Assembly (NCBI GenBank): GCA_944470555.2
Contig: OX104128.1
Span: 60,829,257-60,893,256, forward strand
Source of the DNA: Heterobilharzia americana
Taxonomy: Eukaryota; Platyhelminthes; Trematoda; Strigeidida; Schistosomatidae
Length of the DNA: 64,000 nucleotides
Reading direction: 5' to 3'
Position 1 is the first letter of the stretch. Each line of letters opens with the position of its first letter. The position numbers and the translations under genes are program-made. Below, in pieces: positions 25,761 through 38,740 of the stretch. Under the pieces are notes generated by a model. The model saw nothing but the letters and a program-made list of their open reading frames with translations. It was not told where the DNA came from and did no database searches.

Positions 25761-28700
25761 TAAGCAGGTTTTAGGAGACCAGGGATGCTGTTCTGTGGGC
25801 TTTGGTCATTGTCGAAGGCTGCAGAGCCACGAGAAATTGAAGATGATGTATTATCATTGGTTGACAGATGTGAAGGAAGATTAGAAGGTAACGATGGAGG
25901 AGATGGATAGCAGCGGGAAGAAACCTGAGTGCTGACAGAGTTGTGAGGGCGATTGATACTTCTCGGCTGCCCACACTGTGGAAGGCTGTTCCTGCTTAAA
26001 GTATCTGAAGGAGATGTGTATGGCCGCAGATCCCATCAGACATCTGCTTGAGGCCTGTCACACGAAGCCTTTTGAGTATGATTATTTTGAACTTTTGTAT
26101 TTTTGGGGCTGGATGCTGGAAAGTAAACGACAAGTGACGGAACCTCGCCGGCCCGGCAGACCGTGGGGTAAGGTGGAGCGTGTTATTAATGGAGCCGACC
26201 TTTTCTAACCCCCTCTTCCACTGAGAAGGCAGCATCAGCACGGCAGTGCTGGTCATCCAAGGGGAACACCTTATGACTGTCACACCTCATCCAGCTAACA
26301 GCAGTGCGACTTCGCCCTCAGACCCGCATCATGGTGTAGCAGTTTGCACCACAACGGTAACTGCTTTTCGTCTAACCACTACCCAACAGACATTTATGGT
26401 ATGGCAAAACCTCAAGGGAATAAGTGTTTCACCAACACAGGTCTTTAGGTCTCTGTGACATTCAAGTCCGACCACCACGTCAAGGTAGCAGCTATCGGTC
26501 GGTCGGGGTGACAGTAGCACGTCCCCAGTCATACCGTTGGGGAAAATTAAGCACGGAAAAGAACACCACGTTAAACATCATTTTACAGAAAGCAAACCCC
26601 TCAATCGCCAACAAAGAGCGAACCCCTGATGACTGTGGTGTTCTCGAAGAATCGTTGTCAGTGGCTCAAAAAGCCGTTGCGTAAAACATCGGTCTCGGAT
26701 GGGTTCACTGTAACTATGATAACGGAATACTGGGTCAGTACCACAGCTTTATGAGGAGGTACCTACATAAATGGATGTGCATACATTCCCAGAGTGTCGG
26801 AAATCACCTGCTATCACCACCGGCAAACAGGAAAACCTGGTACAGCCAAACATGCCACAAGCATAAGCTCCTGTAATCTACCCTCAGAAACTGGTCTAGC
26901 TCCATAGGTGTTCAAGAGTGCTACCCCTAGAGATGGGAGGAAATTGGCTCCCACTCCAAGTCATTCACCAAAAACGTCCCTGCTTTTGTCGCTGCAACTC
27001 AGACGATCCAACAGAACTGAACAACCTGAGAAAATAGGTTGTGCGGAGAACGAATGGACGCAAGTGAATAGGGTAAAGAGTAAACCGGAAGCACTGGCTA
27101 CAAAGCCTAATATTCCAAACTCACAGGGCAAGACAACGGATTCCATCATTCTGTTCGACGTCCGTATACCAACAGATTTACTCTTAGAAAAAGGGGGACA
27201 GTCTGACAGGGAGAAATGGGACGACTACTGCAGAAAGTTGTAAATAGAAACCATCTAAGCCAACTTGTGTCGGCTTTCCAAAGGAAGTGGAGCTCCTTGG
27301 GATAGGCTGCCACCTCTCAGGGTATCAGCAATGACAGCAAAACAGTTGGAGAACATACTGCTGCTGTCGGGTCGACCAGAGACTGCAGGCTTCCGCCCCA
27401 TAAAAGTGAAACCAGACAAATCTTGGGTCACCAGATTGAGGGATAGAAAGTCCTCACTTCGTGATCTGTGCATAGCTGCAACCATGGTGGTGCGTGGAAT
27501 ACCTGAATTGGAGTGTGGACTCACAAAGTGTGATAATTACCTCCATGATGTCGAGCAGTGGAGGTGGTTGGCGTCAAAACTGGGACTTGGAAATTTGCCT
27601 GCCAGCAGCGTAAGTAGGCTACCAAGACCAACGCATTTACAGAGCATTTCCTCACGAAGATTGACGGCTGTACACTTTAACTGCAAAGCATCACTAACAG
27701 AAGCTCTCACAGCATGGTGCCGTGTAAAAGACGACATAGAAGGTGCTATACGGTGCTGTGAGAGTAAACCACGAGCTTCCAGACTAGAAGATAGGAGGCA
27801 ACCTCTGAGAACACTACAAACAGTACTAGTTAGAAAATAACTAGCTGGTGAACTACCTGAAGGCTCAATAAACAATACTGCCACACCAACAGCAGGATGC
27901 CAGGAGGGACTGTCAGAATCCAATACAACGGCACATCGGCCTCAAAACAAGTCCCCATATCTCACTAAGCTCAGAACATAGCTCCTTGACATGGTTCTAC
28001 AGCAATGTAAGATGGTCTTAAGAATAAAGTACTGGAGCTAAAAACAATGTGCCATAATCTGCAAGCAAATGTAATTCTCACCACGGAGATATGGCTTTCA
28101 TCATATATCGTGGATGAGTACGTATCTTTGCCTAACACGACGTTGTTCCAGAAGGACAGGAAGTTCAAGTTAACACACCGGCACTCAACCCGAGATGTGA
28201 AGTAAGATGTGGGCATAAGTCTTTCGAATATAAACTTCGGAACACATTTATGGTAGCAGAATTGATAAAGAAGGTTGGGGAAAACACCAGATGGGGACAA
28301 AGATGGAAAACTATCGCCACTTGGCTACGTTCTAACAGATGATGATCTTTTGGTGGACGATATGTGTCCAAACGGATCTAGGCAAAAGCGACCATGCCTT
28401 GGTGGGATTCCCTCTGATAACCATGGAGACACTACCAGTAGTTGAGCCAGAAGCTTTCCTCTGTTACCGAAAAGCAGACTACCATCCCATGAACAATGAA
28501 CTCCTGGAACCTGCATGGCCACAAGAATGGTGCTCGCTATCGACAGACGAACACTGGATACATATTAAAGATATTATCTGGAGCGCTATCGAAAAGAGTG
28601 TTACAAAATTAACCAGACTGCCACCTCTCAAACGGTCTTAGGCAACTCGCGCAACCCAAAGGCAAATACAAGTGAAAAAGAAGGCATGACATCGGTGGTG

Positions 28701-29285
28701 TACATCACACAAAGAATCGGGCTTTCATGGCTACACGACGTTACACAACTTATGTAATGTAACAATTCGTAACGACAGGTATACATACCAGAGCTACCTG
28801 GCTAAACAGTTAAGTTACAATCCGAAAAGTCTGTATCGGTTTATGTCTCGACGCAAACCGACAAATGAGGGTTTAAACTTGATAGCAGGGTTGGCCGGGG
28901 AAGCTTTGAACAGCAGTCAAATAGCGGAACTATTGAGCAGTGGATTTGACGAGCAATTCAACGCAGTAATACATCCATTATCAACATCTGGTAATGCAAC
29001 GAAGTCCCAGGACTGTGATACAAAGCTGATGAATCTGTTTACAAAACTCTCAACATTGAGTTTAGGGAAATCTCCGGGCTGTGATTACATAAGACCTGTG
29101 GTCCTACTCAACTTTGCCAAAGTGCTAAGAATACCCATATGCAACCTGTTCACTCACTCGCTGGAAGAACGGGAACGCGCCGTCCTTTCACCAATCTTCA
29201 CGGGAGGAGACCGAAGAAACCCGTACAGCCACAGACCATTAGCATTACTCCCCACGCTTTGTCAGGTGACAAGAATGCCTAAAGA
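25760..29285 (+). mobile_element. CR1-like non-LTR retrotransposon, ORF1 to start of reverse transcriptase
   Basis: ORF1-type frames lie at 26908-27243 and 27265-27840; the latter is 191 codons and basic. The endonuclease is at about 27990-28640: TTEIWLSSYIVDEYVSLP near 28085-28137, then SDHALVGFPLITMETL near 28385. The frame continues to QEWCSLSTDEHW and a basic stretch. The start of the reverse transcriptase domain is at 28843-29285, with KSPGCDYIRPVVLLNF near 29070 and SPIFTGGDRRNPYSHRPLAL near 29190. The element stops within the reverse transcriptase, where gypsy-type sequence begins. The 5' part (25770-26900) contains only short frames. Dead copy, 3'-truncated. Confidence 0.75.
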
Positions 29286-29289
29286 AGTG

Positions 29290-30520
29290 TCTTTATGAAT
29301 GTGAACACCGACCCGGATGACGGTATAGCAACGTCGACGCCCTATCTAAATGGTCGTGTAGAGCACACAGAGATCCCCCATCATGTACTAAGATAAGCAG
29401 TCTGAACAGGAGCTGAAATGGGGACATGTGCAAGCTAAAAGGGTGCAACATCACAGCCCTGTGGATCAAAAAGCGACAGTGGGTGGAGATACGAAGCGGC
29501 TGATATTAAAGTAGAAAGTTGGGAAACCAAATATTCCTGGAGTCAACTTGTGATAGTAAATGGGATATTATGTGTGTAACCATGCTCTGATTACATCAGA
29601 CGAGTTGTAGTACCACCAACACTAGTGACTGAAACTCTAGAGCAAGTCCAAGTAGATTTGGGCCATGGAGATATCATTAGAATGGTACAAGCGATTGAGC
29701 GCCACTACTGCTGGTCACGAAAGCCGGAAATGTATTCAAAACTTCATCCAGAGCTGTACTAACTGCAGGCGTTATAAGAACCCTACAAGAAGACCACGGG
29801 TACTTTTGGTTAGTATTAAGGCTAGTTTCTTGAATGAGGCAGTAGGAGTGGAAAGTATTGGACCGTTACATGAGACAACGAAAGGGGTCAAATTTCGAAA
29901 GTTTATTGATGAGGGGAATGTGCCACTTGTTTTACATCCGAAAGACTCGAACGACAGCTTATCACTCTGAAGAGAATGGGATAGTAAAACACAAATCATA
30001 CTATCATGACACTACTCTGCACTTTCCCTGAAGCTAAGCATTCAGAACGTGATTTCTTTCTACCTAGGTGGTTGCTGGAGTACAGAAAACGTTTGTGAAC
30101 GTCTGCAGTGCAAACTCCACACTAACTGTGGACAGCGAGAGAAACGAGGATTCCGAGTGATGTCATTGTTACGCGACAACAGTATGATCAAATTATGCCA
30201 CCCAAAGTGATGTTGAAATTAAAGAAGGATATAGCAAAATAACACGGCTCGGACCGAAAGGAAAAACACAAATCCTAAAAGTGATAGCAGATATGCTCAA
30301 ATAAAAAACAATATGCTACAACGCCAGATATTGGTAACAAAGTGTGGTTGAGACAACGTAGGTATTCTAATGAATGCGAAAATAAATAAGTGCCAGAATG
30401 GACAGGACAATATCTCGTGAAAACAATGGTGATGGTAAATACTTATGAAACCAAGGATGCAGTAGGCATTGCAGACCAAAAAGTTAGGGGATATTTCCTT
30501 TCTGGTGTTTCAGTTGGCTT
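29290..30520 (+). mobile_element. Gypsy-type LTR retrotransposon fragment: RNase H end and integrase
   Basis: Directly after the CR1-like piece, translation gives a RYSNVDALSKW block from 29321, the usual end of gypsy RNase H. An integrase zinc-finger region follows at about 29600-29800: LGHGDIIRMVQAIERHYCW in one frame, then IQSCTNCRRYKNPTRRPR in another. This shows the HHCC pattern split by a frameshift. A C-terminal, LTR-proximal part decays toward 30520. Many stops. Non-functional fragment. Confidence 0.75.
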
Positions 30521-31440
30521 TATCATGGTTTAGACTTTAAAGTACCCAGTCAAAAGTTTCGCCTGGTCAGATAGGCCAATATTGGACCAATCACTATCAG
30601 AAAAGTCAAAACAAGTGTAGAGGTGGAAGTAAGGTCTCACAACCCTTTCCCTACGTCTGAACTAATGTTTCTAGGCTGCGAGTTTAGCCCCACGTTTAGC
30701 GCATTTGACTAAACATATGTTTAGCATATTTGCCCCGGTGTTTCGCCAAAATTATTTAGGACTAGCTCATTGCGTGGCTAGACGTTTCCTATGAATGCCT
30801 AAATATCAACCCGACGTTTGCTATTACGGCCTTATAGAAATGTTGTCTACATAAGTTTCAATTTGTATGTTTCTGCAGAGAAATAGATTATTGCTGAATG
30901 CAATTTTTAGAACACTGACAACTAAATCAACAAAACGTAGCTGGTACTTACATTACGTTTAAAGATCGTATGTCTCTCAGAAGAACTGGGGAGTCTTATT
31001 TGAATAATAAAGTCGCAGTCTGTAAACTCTTTCACTCAAATTAAAAAGAATCGTGTCAAAGTTGACTCAGTGCTATGACATCAACAGAACTTTCAGGTTC
31101 AGAATAAGAATAAAGACCAGGCTTTTTCGTCGAAATCTAAATGGCATAACGCGAACCAGCTACATCTACTTCGAAGAATGTATCAAGGTAGTTCAATTGC
31201 AGAATAAAAAGTTACATAGGTATGTCAGGATATGCTGTAGGTAGTGAAAGTAAACTGTCATAAAGTATCTCAATAGTTTAACCCAATTAACTGGTTTCTG
31301 TGTGCACAGATTTAAAAAGAAAAGCAGTTTTGAGTTATTGTCATCTGTTTTGATAGGAGAATATTCCCCTAGAATCGTTCGAAACGCATTTTTGATCACA
31401 GATGATCTTGTGAATGTAAGTAGATTTTTTATACTCTAAG
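30521..31440. other. Unassigned sequence between gypsy fragments
   Basis: No gene recognised. 30650-30790 contains several near-repeats of a GTTTAGC-like word and could be part of an LTR, but no paired LTR was found. Confidence 0.4.
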
Positions 31441-32235
31441 AAGTTAATCATATTCCAGCTCTATCTACTCCTTTTGATCCCACAACATGATCAAGGAATT
31501 TAACCTACTTCTTCATCAGACAAGACTTCTCAGGTTGCATTTTAAGTCTGGAATCTTACAAGTGTAGCAAAACTTCACACAATCGTTTCATATGCTCCTC
31601 AGCTGTACTGTTGAATATTATAAATCACCTAAGTAAACCAAACGTAAGGATACAATTCTTGAAGTCTCAGAGTTTGCGGGTACCATAGATTGGAGATCTG
31701 AGGAGTTTGGTAGAGCCACAATGTTACTACATAGAATCAGTACAGCAAAGTCTGCGCCATTCAGAAAAGCAGCTCAGCGCTTAACCTCAGAATTATGACG
31801 TCAGCTTCCGAACATAGTTGAAGACATGTTACAGAAATGTATTACCTCTCCTTCTCCTTCTCCATGAGCTTCCTATTTTATCTCAGCTAAGAAGGAAAGT
31901 TGCATATCATCACTAGGAAAGATTCATTTGCATTGCTGCTTATCGATGAAACTCAAGAAGCGCTATCAGGTTCATATTGTTTCTCTACTCTCGACTTGGT
32001 TTCCGGATATTGGCAGGTGAAGGTACATTCCGATGACTGACCAAAAGCTGAGTTTATTATCCACACTGCGTTGTATGAGTTCCAAATTATCCCTCTTTGA
32101 CTGACGAATGCTCCTGCAACTTATCAGCGTCGGAAGCATGAACTCTCTAGAAATTTGATACTCAAAATATGTTTGGTTTACTTAGATGATATTACAATAC
32201 TCAACAGTACAGTTGAGGAGCATATGAAACTATAT
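31441..32235 (+). mobile_element. Gypsy-type reverse transcriptase fragment
   Basis: Translation shows CFSTLDLVSGYWQVKVHSDD near 31978-32037, a [16 protein letters not shown] block near 32080-32130, and the catalytic VYLDDI at 32175-32192. These match gypsy-class reverse transcriptase motifs in order. Upstream frames are interrupted by many stops. It lies 3' of the integrase fragment at 29290-30520, the reverse of the order in one element, so the two are separate insertions or rearranged. Confidence 0.8.
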
Positions 32236-32499
32236 CTAGTTTACCTATCACTTTCATACTTGTACCGTTTGCAGGTTGTGTCCTCAATTTTGGTACAGTG
32301 ATGTTTGTTGTACATGGGACTACTTGTTTGGATGGTAGGATGCAGGCTACTCCAGTGCCGACTAAATGAAATACCAATACTTATTGTAAACAGATTCAAA
32401 CAGTGTGTGGGTAGGTTACTATACGCCTCAGCACTACTAGACACTTGCATAACATAAAGAATAACAAAAGAAAAGTCAACCCAATCACGTTCAGTTATT

Positions 32500-33500
32500 T
32501 CAGCAGGTATACAGTCGATCTAATTGTTCGCTCATGACTGGTTAAGGCCCTCTCGAATAGAGGATATTGCCAGGAGCGACGTTTGAATGATTGAGAACGC
32601 GATGACATACGACCATTACAAACTCGTTTCTGTATAAATGTGCAAAATCACATTGACTTATCTCAATTTCTGCATGCTTTCAAGAGTAAATCTTTGTCCC
32701 AAGCTCTATACAGTGCTTTAGTAGTACATGGCGGATCACGTTCAAGTGTCTTCTCGAGTACTTCATTAGGATATAAATCCTTTCCAACTTGTTGCAGCAC
32801 ACGAACTTCAAGCAAATAAGGTGAATCAGCCGGGAATTCCGGATGAACTAACTCCTGAAGTTGCCAGATATATTCCTCCATACTCCCACTCGCTGATGAC
32901 AGGCATGAAAACGCAGCTAAACAATGTGATGATGTGGCGAAAAGGCTGTCAACATACTCACAAGCAATTATTCACCTTCCTTGCCTGAACTCACATCAAC
33001 TCCTACCAACTTGAGAAGTTTCACTGCATCTAGGGATAGCACACACATCAGGGCAGTTGCTCGCTGTGAGGTGGGGAACTGCTATAAGTAGTGACAACAT
33101 TGGTATTCCCATGGAGTGAAGGACTGGTGAGGTACAACTTTGTCGGTTAGGTTGATTTAATTGCTTTTTGCTTCGAGGAAGATTTTCGGTGGTAGACGAT
33201 CACAAAATAGCTGAAGTGCTGTCTGTACTGGGATGGCAGTTGTGTTAACCAACTCACAATGTGGTAGTGTGACCTTAGGAATCAACTGGCTCCATGCTTC
33301 CGGTGTGGTAGATGAACATTGTAAAGGGTGTGTCTCGCACTCTGAACTGCACTACAGTTCCTGTGTCTGAAGACGGAAGATCTTATATCTTTGTAACTTC
33401 GTCTCGGTGCATGAGAAACTGGTTGTCTCACCATCTTTGCAACAACGTTCGAGCAACTAACAGGCAGAACTAAATAGTAATTGCCTGACGGCAAATAAAA
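32500..33500 (-). mobile_element. Gypsy-type gag-like fragment
   Basis: A 72-codon - strand frame at 32881-32663 contains EEYIWQLQELVHPEFPADSP and LYPNEVLEKTLERDPP. That wording resembles the conserved helical part of gypsy Gag proteins. Upstream on the - strand (33494-33282) is a second frame rich in Arg/His, broken by stops. Opposite in orientation to the neighbouring reverse transcriptase, so not the same insertion. Assignment is by style only. Confidence 0.55.
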
Positions 33501-33914
33501 AACGCAGATCCAAACTGAGAATTACAGTATGAACAATAGTACAGAGGAATAAAAATCTTTCAAACACAATGTGACATAGGTTCGTTTATGAGTCTCAAGA
33601 AAACCTAGAAGGATTTGAGATTGCTGATGTGGTTAGTGACTGTGTGAGGAGGTCAATATTGCGAAGAAAGATGAAGCTCAGTAGTGAATGGATGTTCTGT
33701 CTTCACAGATACTGGAATACAGTTAGTAGTTCTGTTTTGAGGCCTTTAAGTACTATGGAACTGACAGAGCTGTAGATAATGTTATCATCAGTGTGTGCAA
33801 CTGGCACTGAGCAACAAGGCGAGAAAAGTTAAAGGGGATGCAAACAGAATGCGACGCTGCAGTTAGTTGTACGGTAAACAGAATATTTATGAAATCGGAA
33901 AGTGCTTTTTACAT

Positions 33915-34260
33915 TGGTTGGTCACTGGAGTGTAACCAGCTGCATGTGACCTAGTCCTAGGTGCTGACAGCACTCTATCGATCATCCTGCAATGTGGCCA
34001 CCAGACATAGGAGATCAGAACCGCAATGCACTTTGATAGATGTTAATTGGATGGAGTAAGTCGGTAGGACTGATCATTGTTCTTCATTCAGTCCCATGGG
34101 AGGTTAATCGCTTCCGGAATGGTCAAGTGTTAACATTAATGACCACGACACTGGGTGACGTAGGTTGGAATCTCAGGCGGGACATAAGTTCCGTCAGGGT
34201 TGCAGACACGCCTTGCTGATGAGTGCCAACAAACACGAAGCGAATGGAGGTACTCTGTGC
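33915..34260 (+). mobile_element. tRNA-derived SINE (Sm-alpha-like)
   Basis: A box-A-like AATGGTCAAGTGTTAAC lies near 34118 and a box-B-like GGTTGGAATCTC near 34164. The 3' signature GCTGATGAGTGCCAACAAAC lies near 34215. It sits about 160 bases outside the start of arm A'. Confidence 0.7.
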
Positions 34261-34422
34261 TTACACTGAAAATCCTTGGACATGCGCATTTTCAATGGAA
34301 CTGGGATTGAAGTCAAATAAAACCAACTGAGTTTAAACAGATTACAGAAGCACTAGCTCATTAGTTTCTTATCAGCGTCGCCAGACACGAACATCAAAGC
34401 ATTTCTTGTTTTGCCTTCCATC

Positions 34423-35994
34423 TAACAAATATGTGACCCTTTTTGTATTTATTGTTATCAGAACCAAAACGTGACACAGATAAGGCAGACACCTCAACAT
34501 TCCTGCACATTTTGTATAGTGTAGAATGATACTGTTTTTGAAGGAGAATATAAACGATGAATAATCTACTGTTTATTTGTGTTGAATTTGTCGCTACCGT
34601 CACCATTATCTTCAGATCACGTAGTCAGTTTCTAACACTTTTTCTTAAAGAATAAATGAGTGGTAAAATAATTTCAGTCTCAACTACTGATAAGAGGTAA
34701 AGCCGTCAGATAACTTTGAGAAACGGAACGCGTGTACAATAATAGAATATTTTCATATGACAAAAATCTCTGTTTAGTTGGTGGATGGCGTGGATAACCT
34801 GGATAGATGATCTACTAGTGAATATCACTGAACTAAACAACTGGTAATAAGTAAAATATGTAAGGAGGTAATTCTCTCGTTAGGCTGTGTATGTGACTGT
34901 CTCAACTGAGATATATTCACCATTTCATCATTCGTCACTTCACAAACAGGGCGTGCCAGTCTATGACTTCAGGACTGACGGTTTCATTGCTCACTGAACA
35001 CTATCACTCATTGAGATGCAGGTACACACAGTTGATGTGTTGCAAACACCTTTGGGGGCTCATCCTGTATTCACTGCTAGCCAACACGAAGCTAATTATG
35101 GCAGATGGATGTTATTCTTAAGAAATGTCAAACCTATAATCCACGAATCATTTCCATCAGTATCTTGATTGGCCACGTGAGTGCAACCAATCCCGTGTTG
35201 TCTTGTCCCGATTGCACACGGACTCCTTTCGATCATATTCACACTCAGCATCGCGGTGCACATTAGTAGATGTTGGTTGGTTGGAGGCAATCAATGCATG
35301 TAACCCAGTCCTACAGTAGGTGAATCGCATCTCGAATAACTCAGTGGTAAAATCGCTGACTAGAACACTGGATGACGCGTGTTCTAATCCCAGGTGGGGC
35401 ATGAGTTCAGTCGAGGCTATAGGTATGCCTTGCTGACGAGTGCCAACATGCACGAAGCCTAGGTCCTGGGTTTCCTGTCGATCGCTTCCAACCAACTAAC
35501 ATTTTCATCTTTCCTCCACTTCTCAGAGTAAAATATCATGAACAGCCTGCCCGCTTCTCGCACTTCATTCCAGTTAGCCATTGAGTATACGGAGTGCTGA
35601 CATGTTTGAATTAGTTTCGAAATCCACAGCCTTTGAAACACTTCAAACCAACTCTTCTCCAACTCTTACATGGTCATATGTTTACAATGGGAATGATGGT
35701 GTGGGTAAATAACTGATAATTCCTACAAATGCTTCAAATGTTCCATACATGCCCTTAGTAGCACACCTCATGGAAGTATCCACAGTTCTGCAGCACGTTT
35801 CTTCTCCGCACAAAACTGATTCACTTGATAGGCTAAAATACTTATTTCCTTGTTAACGTGGATGGGTATGTGATTGATGTTTCCATAGTGTTGCTGTTTG
35901 CCTGTCGGAAGAAATCCTCATTTCTCTGTGTTCATCGTGGAGTTTTGAATATCTGTGTGTTCGGTCAACTGAAACTTGTTGTTTCAAATCGAGT
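34423..35994 (-). repeat. Inverted repeat arm A'
   Basis: Reverse complement of 10341-11912 with no net length change. It contains the mirrored SINE at 35260-35475. It lies between the two B arms rather than outside them, so the two inverted pairs interleave. Confidence 0.92.
35260..35475 (+). mobile_element. tRNA-derived SINE inside arm A'
   Basis: Mirror copy of 10860-11075. Box-A-like CAGTGGTAAAATCGC and box-B-like GTTCTAATCCC read directly on + at about 35340-35392. Confidence 0.75.
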
Positions 35995-36239
35995 TGACAT
36001 TGAATGCTGACTAACAGCTCAGATGGTTGATACCGCTTATTAATTTTGTAGTGGATGCCAGAAAGAGAGAAACATTCACTCACATTTCTGAATGACGAGG
36101 TGCCTTCAAAATTAACACTATTTGAACTGAGAGAAACTCAGGTATTGTCATCCTGAACAAGACTGTTGATGAATATGAAACATCATCCACTTGAGGAGAT
36201 CTTCGGAAGGTGTACAATTAAAATTAATAGGTAAATAAA

Positions 36240-36470
36240 TATTTTTTTTCTCATATTGGTAGTTTAACATGGCAGAAGCTAGTTTACAGACATCATCACA
36301 TTGATATGTGTTGAAAAATCTACAAGATTTTACGGCTCCTGAGTGGTTCATAAGGGGGGTCATTAAGCTTCATTAAAAACATCAGAAGTTTCCACAATTT
36401 ACGAAATGAACAGGAAAATACTGCTTTTCAGCATATACAGAGTGTTAAAGTTTAGATCTTTTTCAGTCAT
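36240..36470 (+). repeat. Dispersed repeat, diverged copy of 4740-4990
   Basis: Same-strand match to 4740-4990, about 70% by eye. It lies 245 bases past arm A'. Confidence 0.6.
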
Positions 36471-36879
36471 ACTTTTCTTACAATTGGTGGTATTCACCAT
36501 GGACTGTCATCATTTTGGGAACCATTGAGGTGCTGATGGCTTTTGACAGCTGATCCATTCTAGTATGGGACTACTCTTAAGGCACACCAACGGATCTGCA
36601 GCAGCGGAACGGAAATGAGACTTTTCTGATAGAGAGAAAAAGACAGGGATTTATCTGAATACTTGATGTAAAGTGTCTAGCCTAATTTCTTCTCCAGATC
36701 GGCAATTCCATATTCATTCACGATGTCATTGAATGAATCCAGGACTGCTTGGTCAACACATCATGATTCAGTCACTGACTCAATGAATCCTAACAAACCT
36801 TGTAATTAAATTCCTTTTCATTTCACATTTACGACATACTTTAAGGCGAGATGTCCTGAAGGACTACTGAGAAGTTGTT

Positions 36880-37160
36880 ACCTGTTATAATTATTATTAC
36901 TTTATAAGTCCCTTGGGTTCCTAATGGAACATAGGGCTTCAGTAGCACATCTCCAGTGAACTCTGTTCTCTGAAATCTTTTGAACCTGGCTCCACGACAG
37001 CCCACAAGCTCTCATTTCCTCCTCGCACGATCTCCTCCATGTCACCCTCGGACGTCCAACTAGTAGCTTCCCATGGGGATTCCACTAGAGCAACTGGCCT
37101 GGAGAGTGATGTCACCAGTCTGCCTTCTCAGTATATGCCCAATCCTGTTGGGTAAGTTAA
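36880..37160 (-). mobile_element. RTE-type element, 3' terminal fragment
   Basis: The reverse complement matches 58890-59180 closely: GGATTGGGCATA, GACGTCC, GACATGGAGGAGATCGTGCG, CAGAGAACAG, and CCCTATGTTCCATTAGGAAC followed by an AATAATAAT-type tail (here ATTATTATTACT at 36890-36901). It is a 5'-truncated insertion of the same family, with the short repeat tail usual for RTE elements. Confidence 0.8.
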
Positions 37161-38580
37161 ACTGAACATAAAGTCAAGTAGTAAGAGACGGCATTGGATT
37201 TTGGGTGCGAGCACCATAACCATTGGACGATTTCATTATGTGAACCCATAATTTCCATTTTGGAGGGAATTTATCTTATGAAGTGATTTCCAGTGAACAA
37301 GACGTGGGAGAATACTGCCCACTAGAACCTTCCTGTTGAATTATATAACTAACCTATTACTTATCATTTTTCACATATCACTTTAAGCATACCTTCCAAT
37401 TCTGATTTGTAATTATTTCATATCGTATAAACCTATTCGTGTATAATATACATTTTATTATCATCCGATCTGTAATTAAAAAGCAAAGGTGAATACTGAA
37501 AACAATGTGTAGAGAATTTCAACAAAAATACGTATCTGCATACGACACAATAATGTGGATGTTAGGTAAACATCTGTCGACACACGAATGACCATTTTGT
37601 GATGTATGAGCTTACATTTATTCAAGCATAATAACAAATAATGCTTTATACGTAGAACAAGAGAGGTTTAGGCTTCCATGTGCTTTGATATAATCTTGTG
37701 GATAAATGATGAATACTACCTCTAGATTAGAGTAGATGTTTTATCGTTACTTAAGAATTGAACTGAACAACCATCAGCTTTGGATTTAGACACACACATC
37801 TTTTACTTCAGTTTATGTCTAGCTGGTGGGACGTTGTCAGCTTTTGTGTGGATATTATCTCTCTTTTACAGCAGTCATTCTCGTAAAGAAATCAAGCAGT
37901 ATAAGCAACAATTCATTATGCGAGTAATTCATAGAAGGTTTGAATTGTTTTAGACAAATAACTATCTGATTTATGGTTGACAACTGTATGTTTTTTGATA
38001 ATATCAGTTCTGCGACATCGATTACTAACTGATGACCTGAATTCCTCTCAGCTGTGTCTTTTCAAACATTTTCAACCTCGATTTCCTTTTGGTGGCTAAT
38101 GCGATGAGAACTTTTGAAGACAAGAAATATGGACCAACGAGGATAAACATTTTACGTTCACTAAAGTATTATTTAGAATTTCACACGTTTGACTGCAGCC
38201 TGAATACGACCAAAGACATCGGTCGCTTCAGTATTCATTAATAATTGATGTTTTGCTTAGTATGTCTGACAAATAAGCTTTAGCAAAGCATAACTGGAAG
38301 TTGAGAACGAGGAAGTACAACAAAAAATTCTTCTTATACTTTGTGACAGTGTACAGTGAATCATCAAACACCAGTGTAATCTCTGATGAAACAAGAACCA
38401 AACGGTATGTATGTTTTTAATTGATAGGTGAGAAACACACCACTCTAATCGTTACAATACATTAACTGGTGGTTTGCGGGAAACGAATATGATGTTGTCG
38501 AGTTTTGACTGCTGACCGCATTCAGTTGATCATTTTGCCATGTGACTTCACATCCACGATATTCACGATTTGTTGTGCTT
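37161..38580. other. Anonymous AT-rich DNA
   Basis: No recognisable gene, repeat or RNA. Confidence 0.5.
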
Positions 38581-38584
38581 CTTG

Positions 38585-38740
38585 ACGGATATAAGTTGTT
38601 GGCACCCACCAGCAAGGCGTATCTCTTATTCACTGAGGAAACTGATGTAACCACCAGAGATTCGAACTTGCATCACTCAGGTTCACAGTAAGTGACATTA
38701 TCAATCAGCTATTCACTTCGCGAAGAACCCCTGTAGGACA
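38585..38740 (-). mobile_element. Diverged tRNA-derived SINE
   Basis: On the - strand a box-B-like GTTCGAATCTC lies near 38660 and the family signature around CTTGCTGGTGGGTGCCAACA near 38605. The 5' end is poorly conserved. Confidence 0.6.
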
